Translations under genes and position numbers: made by a program
In this document: piece after piece, positions 22,945-32,758 of the stretch
Position numbering within the stretch: the first letter of the stretch is position 1
Layout: each line of letters opens with the position of its first letter
Notes under the pieces: model-generated
Told to the model about the DNA's origin: nothing
The model's database searches: none
Seen by the model: the letters and a program-made list of their open reading frames with translations, nothing else
DNA from: Hyperoodon ampullatus
Lineage: Eukaryota > Chordata > Mammalia > Artiodactyla > Ziphiidae
Direction of reading: 5' to 3'
NCBI GenBank assembly: GCA_949752795.1
Contig: OX457058.1
Location: forward strand, 30,568,587 to 30,632,586
Length of the DNA stretch: 64,000 nucleotides

Positions 22945-24112
22945 TCTTAAATTGGAGTATAGTTGATTTACAATGTTGTGTTAGTTTTTGCTGTACAGCA
23001 AAGTGAGCCAGTTATACATACATATATATCCACTCTTTTAGATTCTATTCCCATATAGGTTATTATAGAGTATTGTGCTCACCTGTGCTATACAGTAGGT
23101 TCTTATTAGTTATCTGTTTTATACATAGTAGTGTGTACATGTCAATCCCAATCTCCCAATTTATCCCTGCCCCTGCTTTCCCCCAAGTAACCACAAGTTT
23201 GCTTTCTACGTCTGTGACTGGACTTTTGTTTTGTAAATAGGTTCATTTGTACCATTTCTTTAGAGTCCAATAAGCGATATCATATGATATCTGTCTTTCT
23301 CTGACTTACTTCACTCAGTATGACAATCTTTAGGTCCATCCATGTCGCTGCAAATGGCATTATTTTGTTCTTTTTTATAGATGAGTAATATTCTATTGTA
23401 TATGTGTACCACATCTTTCTTTAAAAAAAATAAATTTATTTATTTATTTTTTGGCTGCATTGGGTCCTTGTTGCTGTGCGGGGGCTTTCTCTAGTTGCGG
23501 TGAGCAGGGGCTACTCTTCATTGCGGTGTGCAGCCTTCTCACTGTGGTGGCTTCTCTTGTTGTGGAGCATGGGCTCTAGGCGGGTGGGCTTCAGTAGTTG
23601 TGGCACGCGGGCCCAGTAGTTGTGGCTCGCGGGCTCTAGAGCACGGGCTCAGTAGTTGTGGCGCATGGGCTTAGTTGCTCCATGGCATGTGGGATCTTCC
23701 TGGACCAGGGCTTGAACCCGTGTCCCCTGCATTGGCAGGCGGGTTCTTAACCACTGCACCCACCAGGGAAGTCCCTGTGCCACATTTTCTTTATTCATTC
23801 CTCTGTTGATGGACATTTAGGTTGCTTCCATGTCTTGGCTATTGTAAATAGTGCTGCTATGAACATTGGCGTGCATGTATCCTTTCGAATTATGGTTTTC
23901 TCCATATATATGTGCAGGAGAGGGATTGCTGGATCATTTGGTAGCTTTGTTTTTAGTGTAGAGTGTAGGAGGGATCCCAACGATGTAGCAGGGTTCCTTT
24001 CCCCCACACCCTCTCCAGCATTTATTGTTTGTAGGTGATGGCCATTCTGACCGGTGTGAGGTGATACCTCATTGTAGTTTTGATTTGCATTTCTCTAATA
24101 ATTAGTGACCAT
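22945..24112 (-). mobile_element. L1 3' end, antisense, split by a SINE
   Basis: Antisense L1 3' UTR (22945-23418) and the end of ORF2 (23776-24112). Minus-strand peptide pieces TKLPNDPAIPLLHIYMEKTI and [12 protein letters not shown] mark ORF2p. It is truncated at its 5' end and has lost some sequence near 23960. Confidence 0.88.
23419..23775 (-). mobile_element. CHR-type SINE, long subfamily
   Basis: Antisense copy inside the L1. The near-matching target-site duplication is TGTACCACATCTTT (23405-23418) versus TGTGCCACATTTTC (23776-23789). Confidence 0.92.
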
Positions 24113-24377
24113 ATGCCCTCTTCTTGAGCAGAGTTTTTCATTATTTTTATGGAATCTTTTACCCTGCAGAGAGGAGAACAAAACTGTACAGGGTGCTGCT
24201 CTTTGTGTTGAGAATAATGAAAGTGGCATCACCCAAATTTTACTCTGGGAGATGACTTGAAAGGTGGACTCATTGGAACCCAATGAAATAACAAAAATAT
24301 AAATTAAAAAAGCTACAACAAAAACAATAACAGTCTGAGTAAACAATAAAAAATACCATCGATGGACCAGCATTCTT

Positions 24378-24541
24378 TTTTTTTTTTTTTTTTTTTTTTG
24401 CAGTACGCGCAGGCTCAGCGGCCATGGCTCACGGGCCCAGCCGCTCCATGGCATGTGGGATCTTCCCGGACCAGGGCACGAACCCGTGTCCGCTGCATCG
24501 GCAGGCGGACTCTCAACCACTGTGCCACCAGGGAAGCCCCC
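24378..24541 (-). mobile_element. CHR-type SINE, short subfamily, internally deleted
   Basis: Antisense copy lacking about 52 bp between two ACGCG motifs of the normal element. The target-site duplication TGGACCAGCATTCTT is at 24363-24377 and 24542-24556. Confidence 0.93.
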
Positions 24542-24556
24542 TGGACCAGCATTCTT

Positions 24557-25284
24557 GAGGAATGTCTGAGAAGTAGTTAGTAGATAGGGACAGATCTACT
24601 GAGAGAAATACCTTGCAGAAACCATTGTCCGGAAAATGTGCAGAAGATTCCTGCAAAGTTAAGGGTGGGAGGCTTGAAGCAGCATCAAGGGATAGAAGGA
24701 GCAGGGGACGTGTGAGGGGTTCTTCAGATCCAACTCCCTCATCCTCACTGATGTGTGACACGGAGGGGACAGCAGTGTTGCTTTCTCACTGAGGCAGTGA
24801 TGTGGGCACTAGGGCCAGGGAGACAGGGCTGAACCTGAGATGTCCACTGCATCCCTTGACGCAGAAGAGAAGCTGCCTCACAGACCTCCTGGCAGTGTGT
24901 CCTGTTTCTGCCAGAGCTGCCAAAGGCAGGCCACCTTAAGTACTACTGTGGGGAAACAGACGTTCTCTAATAGAAATATAAATAGACTTTAAAAATCACA
25001 CAACAATTGGAAAAAGCCAGTATTAAGAGAATACCACATTCAACAGAGGAACTAATCTCCAAGAAAAAGGAAAAACTGGATTAACATGGTTTTCAGAAAG
25101 ATGCAAGAGAATATTCTACTAATAAAAAAGCATACTAGACACTTTACAGATTTAAAATATACTCACTGAAGTAAAAGAATGGCTGAATTGACAAAATTGA
25201 AAAGCAAATTAGTAATCTGGAGAAGTAAGCTAAAGACTCACAAAAGAAAGGGATGAAAAGAAAGAGAAGTTAGGAGCTCTTGAA
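24557..25284. other. Intron 1 spacer
   Basis: No gene. From about 25000 the A-rich text may be an old L1 piece, but the match is too weak to assert. Confidence 0.4.
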
Positions 25285-26674
25285 AGAAATCAAAGATGAC
25301 ACAAATAGATGGAGAGATATACCATGTTCTTGGATTGGAAGAATCAACATTATGAAAATGACTGTATTACCCAAAGCAGTCTATAGATTCAATGCAATCC
25401 CTATCAAATTACCAGTGGCATTTTTTACAGAACTAGAACAAAAAAATCTTAAAATTTGTATGGAGACACAAAAGACCCCAAATAGCCAAAGCAGTCTTGA
25501 GGGAAAAAAACGGAGCTGGAGGAATCAGACTCCCTGACTTCAGACTATACTACAAAGCTACAGTAATCAAGACAATATGGTACTGGCAAAAAACGAAATA
25601 TAGATCAATGGAACGGGATAGAAAGCCCAGAGATAAAGCCACACACCTATGGTCAACTAATCTATGACAAAGGAGGTAAGGATATACAGTGGAGAAAAGA
25701 CAGTCTCTTGAATAAGTGGTGCTGGGAAAACTGGACAGCTACATGTAAAAGAATGAAATTAGAACACTCCCTAACACCATCCACAAAAATAAACTCAAAA
25801 TGGATTAGAGACCTAAATGTAAGACCGGACACTATAAAACTCTTAGAGGAAAACATAGGAAGAACACTCTTTGACATAAATCACAGCAAGATCTTTTTTG
25901 TTCCACCTCCTAGAGAAATGGAAATAAAAACAAAAATAAACAAATGGGACCTAATGAAACTTAAAAGCTTTTGCAAAGCAAAGGAAACTACAAACAAGAC
26001 GAAAAGACAACCCTCAGAGTGGGAGAAAATATTTGCCAGCGAATCACCCGACAAAGGATTAATCTCCAAAATATATAAACAGCTAATGAAGCTCAATATT
26101 AAAAAAACAAACAACTGAATCCAAAAATGGGCAGAAGACCTAAATAGACATTTCTCCAAAGAAGACTTACAGATGGCCAAGAAGCACATGAAAAGCTGCT
26201 CAACATCACTAATTATTAGAGAAATGCAAATCAAAACTAAAATGAGGTATCACCTCACAGCAGTTATAATGGGCATCATCAGAAAATCTACAAACAGCAA
26301 ATGCCAGTGAGGGTGTGGAGAAAAGGGAACCCTCTTGCACTGTTGGTGGGAATGTAAATTGATACAGCCACTATGGAGAACAGTATGGAGGTTCCTTAGA
26401 AACTAAAAATAGGGCTTCCCTGGTGGTGCAGTGGTTGAGAATATGCCTGCCAATGCAGGGGACACGGGTTCGAGCCTTGGTCTGGGAAGATCCCACATGC
26501 CGTGGAGCAACTAGGCCCGTGAGCCACAACTACTGAGCCTGCGTGTCTGGAGCCTGTGCCCCGCAACAAGAGAGGCTGCGACAGTGAAAGGCCTGCGCAC
26601 CGTGATGAAGAATGGCCCCTGCTTGCTGCACCTAGAGAAAGCCCTCACACAAAACAAAGACCCAACACAGCCAA

Positions 26675-26705
<31 letters not shown>

Positions 26706-27284
26706 CCTTTCCTCTACTTAAAAAAAAAGAAGCTAAAAATAGGATTACCATATGACCCAGCAATCCCACTACTGGGCATATACCCAGAGAAAACCATAAT
26801 TCAAAAAGAGTCACGTACCCCAATGTTCATTGCAGCACTATTTACAATAGCCAGGTCATGGAAGCAACCTAAATGCCTATCGACAGACAAATGGATAAAG
26901 AAGATATGGTATATATATACAGTGGAATATTACTCAGTCATAAAAAGCGAAATTGGGTCATTTGTAGAGACATGGATGGATCTAGAGACTGTCATACAGA
27001 GTGAAGTAAGTCAGAAAGAGAAAAACAAATATCGTATATTAACACATATAAGTGGAACCTAGAAAAATGGTACAGATGAACCAGTTTGCAGGGCAGAAAT
27101 AGAGACACAGATGTAGAGCACAAACGTATGGACACCAAGGAGGAAAAGTGGTGGGGGCGGGGGTGGGTGGTGGTGGTGGGATGAATTGGGAGATTGGGAT
27201 TGACATATATACACTAATATGTATAAAGTAGATAAGTAATAAGAAACTGCTGTATAAAAAAATAAAATTCAAAAAAAAAAATGT
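25285..27284 (+). mobile_element. L1 LINE, 5'-truncated, sense
   Basis: It starts inside ORF2 (conceptual [20 protein letters not shown]) and runs through the C-terminal part ([35 protein letters not shown]), then the 3' UTR and a poly-A near 27273-27284. It is interrupted by a SINE at 26413-26728. ORF2 carries stops (for example after NIKKTNN near 26118). Confidence 0.92.
26413..26728 (+). mobile_element. CHR-type SINE, long subfamily
   Basis: Sense copy inside L1 ORF2 with an (AAAT)n tail. After the tail come CCTTTCCTCTACTT and then A residues. The target-site duplication is AAACTAAAAATAG (26400-26412) versus AAGCTAAAAATAG (about 26730-26742). Confidence 0.9.
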
Positions 27285-27689
27285 CCAAGAGGGGTTTGGA
27301 CTTTTGGCAGGGATGTGGTGGTGCTGGCAAGGAAGGAAAATGAAGATGTATTAATGTCATTTCTTGTGTAAAAGGAGGTAAGAAAACCAATGAACCAGAG
27401 ATGCTGATAGAAAAATATGAGTTTAAACATGTATGTATGTGTATGTGTGTATATTTACATATACATGTATGTGTATATACATATAAATACATAAATTTAT
27501 GCATATAGTTAGTTAGCTAGAGTTAGAGTTGCCCTTGTAAAATGTACAACTTTCAAACTAATTGGAACGGGGGAAGAGTCTGCGGTCTGGCGGGGCAAAG
27601 AAAACTCAATCATACTGGAAAAGCAGAAAAAAAGAACAAAGTATTTAAATTTAAAAACACACACACGAACCATAAGACAAAGATGGTAG

Positions 27690-29040
27690 GAATAAATCTA
27701 AACATATAAGTAAAGAGTACTTTGAATGTATTAAGGTTCTCTCAAAAAATACTGATTTTCAGATTGGGTAAAAAAGAAAAGGAATACAGCTACATGCTGT
27801 TTACCAGGAGTTAAAGGTACAGCTAAAAAGAGAGAGATAGACACTTGGAAAGGTGGAAAATACAAGCACAGAAAAAGATAAGCCAGGAAAAGTTTAATGT
27901 AAAAACATAGATGGAGAACATTATCAGACAAAATAGCATTTAGGGTAAAATCTTGAATTGGCACAGACTTTTCATATGCTAAAGGGTTAAATCAAATCCC
28001 TAAGAAGATCTGAGTTACAAACATTAAGGCATCTAATAAAACAGATTTGAGATATATAAAGGAAAACTAGTGATATACAAAGATCAACTGACAAATCCAT
28101 ATTCACGCTGGGGAGCTCGATACTAGTCTCTCTTTTTTTTTTTTTTTGCGGCACACGGGCCTCTTACTGTTGTGGCCTCTCCCGTTGCGGAGCACAGGCT
28201 CTGGACGCGCAGGCCCAGCGGCCATGGCTCACAGGCCCAGCCGCTCCGCGGCATGTGGGATCCTCCCAGACCGGGGCACGAACCCGCGTCCCCTGCATCG
28301 GCAGGCAGACTCTCAACCACTGTGCCACCAGGGAAGCCCCTGATAGTAGTCTCTTTTATAGAAATCAACTCAGCAAGACAAATACAATGAAGGACACAGA
28401 GAAGTTGAGTTTTAACTAATAAGATAAAATGGTAAAATTGTCCTTGTATTTAAGGACCGCCAAATGGGCATTGTTATATACTGTTGATGGAAGTGTAAGT
28501 TGGTAAGGTCTTTTTGAAAGGCAATACTTAGAAACTTCTAGTAACTTTTCCTAAGTAAATACTGCATTTTTACCCGAAGATGTTGTCAAAAAAAGGTGTT
28601 CATTGCTTTGTGGTTTGATAGCAAACGTTGAAAGCTAAACTAAATGCCCATGATAGGGGAATGATTGAATAAATTGCCATACACCTATGCTATGGAATAG
28701 TGGTTAGCCATTAAAAAAAAGAATGAAATAGATCTGTATGGGTTATTATGCGAAGATTGTCAAGATAGGTAATTAAGTGAGAAATATAAGATGCAGGACA
28801 ATATAAACAATTTGGTGCCTTGCCTTAAAAGTTTCAAAAGGAGATTAACACATACATAGATAAACATGAGCATTTGTCTGCAAGGTTATACAAAGAACTG
28901 TTGTCAATGATTATCCTTAGAAGAGGGATGGGGATTTGGGATGAGGTGGAGGAGGGAGGCTTTTACTGGTTGTTTTTGTACCTTTCTGTACTCTTCAAAT
29001 ATTCTGACTATATGGATGGAGTACTTTTAAACTGTAGATG
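27690..29040 (+). mobile_element. Old L1M-type LINE, sense, split by a SINE
   Basis: The text near 27900-28080 and 28460-29040 follows the 3' part of old mammalian L1s, for example a region ending ATGATTGAATAAATTGCCAT and then GGAATAGTGGTTAGCC. It is heavily mutated and has no open frame. Confidence 0.65.
28134..28341 (-). mobile_element. CHR-type SINE, short young subfamily
   Basis: Antisense copy. The target-site duplication is GATACTAGTCTCT versus GATAGTAGTCTCT, from about 28119 and 28342. Confidence 0.92.
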
Positions 29041-29170
29041 TACCTAAACTAGTTTATTTTATGGTATTTACTTCTATCTTATTTTTGTTGTCAAATTAAT
29101 TTTGCTAGTAGTCCATCCTTTGTGTCCTTTTCAAGCAACAAGAGACATTTATCCCTTTCAGACAACATTT

Positions 29171-29563
29171 CATTTTATTTTTAAATGTATTTTATTTATT
29201 TATTTATTTATTTTTGGTTGTGTTGGGTCTTCGTTGCTGCGCGCAAGCCTTCTCTCGTTGCAGTGAGCGGGGGCCGCTCTCCATTGCGGTACGCGTGCTT
29301 CTCACTGCAGTGGCCTCTCTTGTTGCGTAGCACCACCGGCTCTAGGTGTGTGGGCTTCAGTAGTTGTGGCATGCGGTCTCAGTAGGTATGTCTCGTGGGC
29401 TCAGTAATTGTGGCTTGTGGGCTCTAGAGCACAGGCTCAGTAGTTGTGGTGCATGGGCTTTGTTGCTCTGCGGCATGTGGGATCTTCCCAGAGCAGAGAT
29501 AGAACTGGTGTCCCCTGCATTGGCAGGCAGATTCTTAACCACTGCACCACCAGGGAAGTCCCT
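29171..29563 (-). mobile_element. CHR-type SINE, long subfamily
   Basis: Antisense copy with a TTTATTTATT end at left. A perfect target-site duplication CAGACAACATTT is at 29159-29170 and 29564-29575. Confidence 0.94.
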
Positions 29564-29984
29564 CAGACAACATTTTAAATACCAAAGATTAAATAGGTCG
29601 TGAAGGTTAATAAATATATGAACATGGAATGTATTACAAATAGGAGATCTGATCATAAAATAAGGATTATGTTTTTCACAAACCACACAACCACACTTAC
29701 AAATCAGCCTCATTACTTTACAATCTTTTATTATCTCTAAAACCATAATCCACTGAGCAGTGTCCTCCCAGGTTCCCAAGGCACCTTGTTCCAAGGCTGC
29801 CACCAGCAGTGGCACAGAAATGGGAGGACACATGGCAGTCTGGAGTGTGTGTGTGTATGTGTGAACACGTTGCCCAGGGTGCGTTCTGTAGATGGCTTAG
29901 TTGGTGTGCTGTTTCTTCTTACCTGAATTTTCTTGGTTCCATAGTAATACTGAATTAAGTGTCGACTGTCATGCTTAAATTTTT

Positions 29985-30349
29985 TTGACATCTTTATTGG
30001 AGTATAATTGCTTTACAATGTTGTGTTAGTTTCTGCTGTATAACATAGTGAATCGGCTATATGTATACATACATTTCTGCTGTATAACAAAGTGAATCGG
30101 CTATATGTATACATACATGCCCACATCCCCTCCCTCTTGCGTCTCCCTCCCACCCTCTCTATCCCACCCCTCTCTATCCCACCCCTCTAGGTGGTCACAA
30201 AGCACTGAGCTGATCTCCCTATGCTATGCAGCTGCTTCCCACTAGCTATCTATTTTACATTTGGTAGTGTATATATGTCAGTGCTACTCTCTCACTTCAT
30301 CCCAGCTTACCCTTCCCCCCATCCCCGTGTCCTCAAGTCCATGCTACGT
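29985..30349 (-). mobile_element. 5'-truncated L1 3' end, antisense, with internal duplications
   Basis: A short L1 insertion flanked by TCATGCTTAAATTTTT (about 29970-29985 and 30352-30367). It contains a 44-bp tandem duplication (30031-30074 and 30075-30118, one mismatch) and a 15-bp one near 30155-30185. Confidence 0.9.
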
Positions 30350-30367
30350 CTCATGCTTAAATTTTTA

Positions 30368-30805
30368 AAGGCGATTTTCATGCTTAACAGAATCCTCCTG
30401 AACAGTTTCTGTGGTTGTGGACAGTGATGGCTGCCGTGCACTGGCGTGCCAGGCACCAGGCTGAGCACTAGATGAATAACCACCCAGAGGGAAGCAGTGC
30501 CTCTCAGTTACCTAGGAAACTTCAGTCTGGTCTTGGTTGCTTTTCTGATGGTTACAGAGTTGACTTTTAGTGAATCTTAATGTTGGAATATTTGAACTGT
30601 CACGAAAGATTTCTAAACTAGCAAGCTGCTAAGAAATATTTAGAAAGGTATCTGGTAGAATGTAGCTCCACTGTGATTCTTAGCTTTTTGGTTGAAAAAG
30701 GAGTATGACATCTCCAAAGCTATTCTCAAGTAAATGCTTACCTCATACTTGAGAAAAGTATTCACCTATAAACCTGTCTTCTTAAGAATTTTCCTCTTCT
30801 TGCAG
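30368..30805 (+). other. End of intron 1 and acceptor region
   Basis: Non-repeat sequence. Its last bases, TTCCTCTTCTTGCAG, are a good polypyrimidine tract and AG acceptor ending at 30805. Confidence 0.75.
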
Positions 30806-30938
30806 GGTAACACCATCCTCTGAAAATCCTAATGGTGCTACTTCTAGTGTCAGCCAAGGGAAACCTTCTCTAAGACGAATTAAAGGGAGACTACACAGAA
30901 GCAAAAGCCTTGATAGCATCGATTTCTGTGAACTCACT
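30806..30938 (+). CDS. Second coding exon of the unnamed gene
   Basis: 133 bp. The first base completes the Trp codon left by exon 1, and 44 codons follow: VTPSSENPNGATSSVSQGKP, then SLRRIKGRLHRSKSLDSIDF, then CELT. Acceptor TTGCAG and donor GTAAGT (30939) are both near consensus. The exon ends in phase 0. The polar first half looks disordered. The RRIKGRLHRSKSLDS part is basic with serines in RxKSxD-like context, which resembles basophilic kinase and 14-3-3 sites; this is inference. No enzyme domain is present, so the catalytic or structural part should lie in later exons. The joint frame, splice sites and codon-level conservation of its duplicate at 32504 support it being real. Confidence 0.87.
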
Positions 30939-31199
30939 GTAAGTGGATTGTTTAACACTTTTCTTCCTTTTCAAAGCATATGAAAATTTTGATTTTTAAA
31001 TATTTTCATAAAAATGCAACAGGCTTATTTTGTGGTAAGCATTTTTTGGTAAAAACTGGTTTATCCAACAGGTTACCGACCAGCATAACTTTATTAACTG
31101 ATATCCATAGATACATTTATGATAAGTGGTTCATAATGATGATTCAAAGACCAAAATAAACAAATGTTTCCTGAACTCTACAACAAAAATTGAATTAAG

Positions 31200-31402
31200 G
31201 GGTTTCCCTGGTGGCGCAGTGGTTGAGAGTCTGCCTGCTGATGCAGGGGACATGGGTTCGTGCCCCGGTCTGGGAAGATCCCACATGCCACGGAGCAGCT
31301 GGGCCTGTGAGCCGTGGCCGCTGAGCCTGCGCGTCCGGAGCCTGTGCTCCCCAATGGGAGAGGCCACAACAGTGAGAGGTCCGCGTACTGAAAAAAAAAA
31401 AA
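31200..31402 (+). mobile_element. CHR-type SINE, short young subfamily
   Basis: Sense copy 260 bp after exon 2. The target-site duplication is AAAATTGAATTAAG versus AAAATTGAAATAAG (ends at 31199 and about 31417). Confidence 0.93.
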
Positions 31403-31417
31403 AAAAATTGAAATAAG

Positions 31418-31997
31418 TTCAGTGGATAATGTAAATTTCTTGGAAAATCACAAATCCACATATCAGTGTAAGGACAGACCTAAGTATCCGATGAACCCCA
31501 AACACCCAGCTTCCTGGTAGTTCCAGAAAATAGAGGTGCTCTCATATTATTAGGACAGATCCCAGTTCAGTTAATGATGGGGTTTTCTTCTCATTCTAAG
31601 TGATTAACATTAGTGATCTTTTTTTCCCCAGGCCTAGTGACAGGTTTTCACGTGGGTATATGGTAAATTCATGCATGTTTTTAGAGGAACACTGGCCCTT
31701 TCAGACCCCACTGTTCTTTCCTATTAATTGTGTTGTCCTGGAAGAGCTACTGTAATGCCATAAAGGAAACACTAGAATTTTCCTAGCTGTAAGAAGGTCT
31801 TATTCACATTTATGTGTTGTAGCATTCATTGGCAAATTAATGGATGTTCGGGATGCTTAGACTAGATGTGTTCATTTCTCCCTTGAGCGCTGAAGAATTC
31901 AGAATTATAAAAGTACCGTTGACCATTATTGTTTCAAAAGGTGGTAACAAAGTGTGAAAGTAAAGCCTATCTTTTTTGAGGATATGACTGCTGCATC
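31418..31997. other. Intron 2 spacer, non-repeat
   Basis: No gene or recognisable repeat. Confidence 0.45.
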
Positions 31998-32207
31998 TTT
32001 TTTTTTTTTTTTTTTGTGGTACGCAGGCCTCTCACTGTTGTGGCCTCTCCTGTTGCGGAGCACAGGCTCCGGACGCGCAGGCTCAGCGGCCATGGCTCAC
32101 GGGCCTAGCAGCTCCGCGGCATGTGGGATCTTCCCGGACTGGGGCACGAACCCATATCCCCTGCATCGGCAGGCGGACTCTCAACCACTGCACCACCAGG
32201 GAAGCCC
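31998..32207 (-). mobile_element. CHR-type SINE without a visible target-site duplication
   Basis: Antisense copy, near consensus. The left flank (GACTGCTGCATC) and the right flank (CTCGATTCCTTTTGTT) do not match. Every other young copy in the window has a clear duplication, so one side of this copy has probably been replaced by a rearrangement. Confidence 0.88.
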
Positions 32208-32352
32208 CTCGATTCCTTTTGTTGTCTGGGCTGGAGACCAGCGGCTGCTTTCCCCTCCAGCTCCCATTCACTGCCTGCCCCACGGCCTCACTTCTCTTCA
32301 TGCGGGACACCAGCCCACAGCAGAACACGCCTGAGCCTCATGTTCGGTTCAC

Positions 32353-32483
32353 CTGGGACCCCTCTCCCCCACATCTTTCTCTCTCACGCACACATACCAC
32401 CGCCACCACCAGTGTCTCGCCTTCCTCTAAAATGGTCTCAGTTTAATAGAGAAGGCAGAAATGTAAACACACCACACCATGGA
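32353..32483 (+). repeat. Left arm of a 130-bp inverted repeat
   Basis: From CTGGGACCCCTCTCCCCC to CACCACACCATGGA. Its reverse complement recurs at 32628-32758 with about 90% or better identity. Differences include CCGCCACCACC versus CCACCACCACC. Confidence 0.93.
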
Positions 32484-32503
32484 CAGTAGTAGAGGCAGTG
32501 CAG

Positions 32504-32624
32504 GTTAACACCATCCTCTGAAAATCCTAATGGTGCTACTTCTAGTGTCAGCCAAGGAAAACCTTCTCTAAGGCGAATTAAAGGGAGACTACACAGAAAC
32601 AAAAGCGTTGATAGCATCGATTTC
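32504..32624 (+). pseudogene. Duplicate of exon 2 (121 of 133 bp) in the loop of an inverted repeat
   Basis: Aligns without gaps to 30806-30926 with five mismatches (96% identity). Two mismatches are synonymous (GGG/GGA, AGA/AGG) and three change the residue (Val to Leu, Ser to Asn in HRSKS, Leu to Val). The homology also covers the last intron bases TGCAG but nothing further upstream, where the pyrimidine tract is replaced by purine-rich AGTAGTAGAGGCAG. It stops 12 bp before the exon end, so the donor is lost. In the gene's frame it stays open and runs on through the right arm to a TAG near 32686. It could be a cryptic terminal exon, but the poor acceptor argues for a non-functional copy. 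Confidence 0.92.
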
Positions 32625-32627
32625 ACA

Positions 32628-32758
32628 TCCATGGTGTGGTGTGTTTACATTTCTGCCTTCTCTATTAAACTAAGACCATTTTAGAGGCAGGCGAGCCAGT
32701 GGTGGTGGTGGTGGTATGTGTGCGTGAGAGAGAAAGGTGTGGGGGAGAGGGGTCCCAG
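32628..32758 (-). repeat. Right arm of the 130-bp inverted repeat
   Basis: Reverse complement of 32353-32483, running from TCCATGGTGTGGTG to GAGGGGTCCCAG. It contains a GGT-repeat tract at 32698-32715. The 144-base spacer between the arms holds the exon 2 copy. Confidence 0.93.

Larger units (their letters stand above)
10342..30805 (+). other. Intron 1 (about 20.5 kb)
   Basis: It is bounded by donor GTGAGG at 10342 and by acceptor CTTCTTGCAG ending at 30805. The reading frame is conserved across the junction (phase 2). It carries a MIR, a near full-length antisense L1, further L1 pieces and eight SINEs. Confidence 0.82.
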
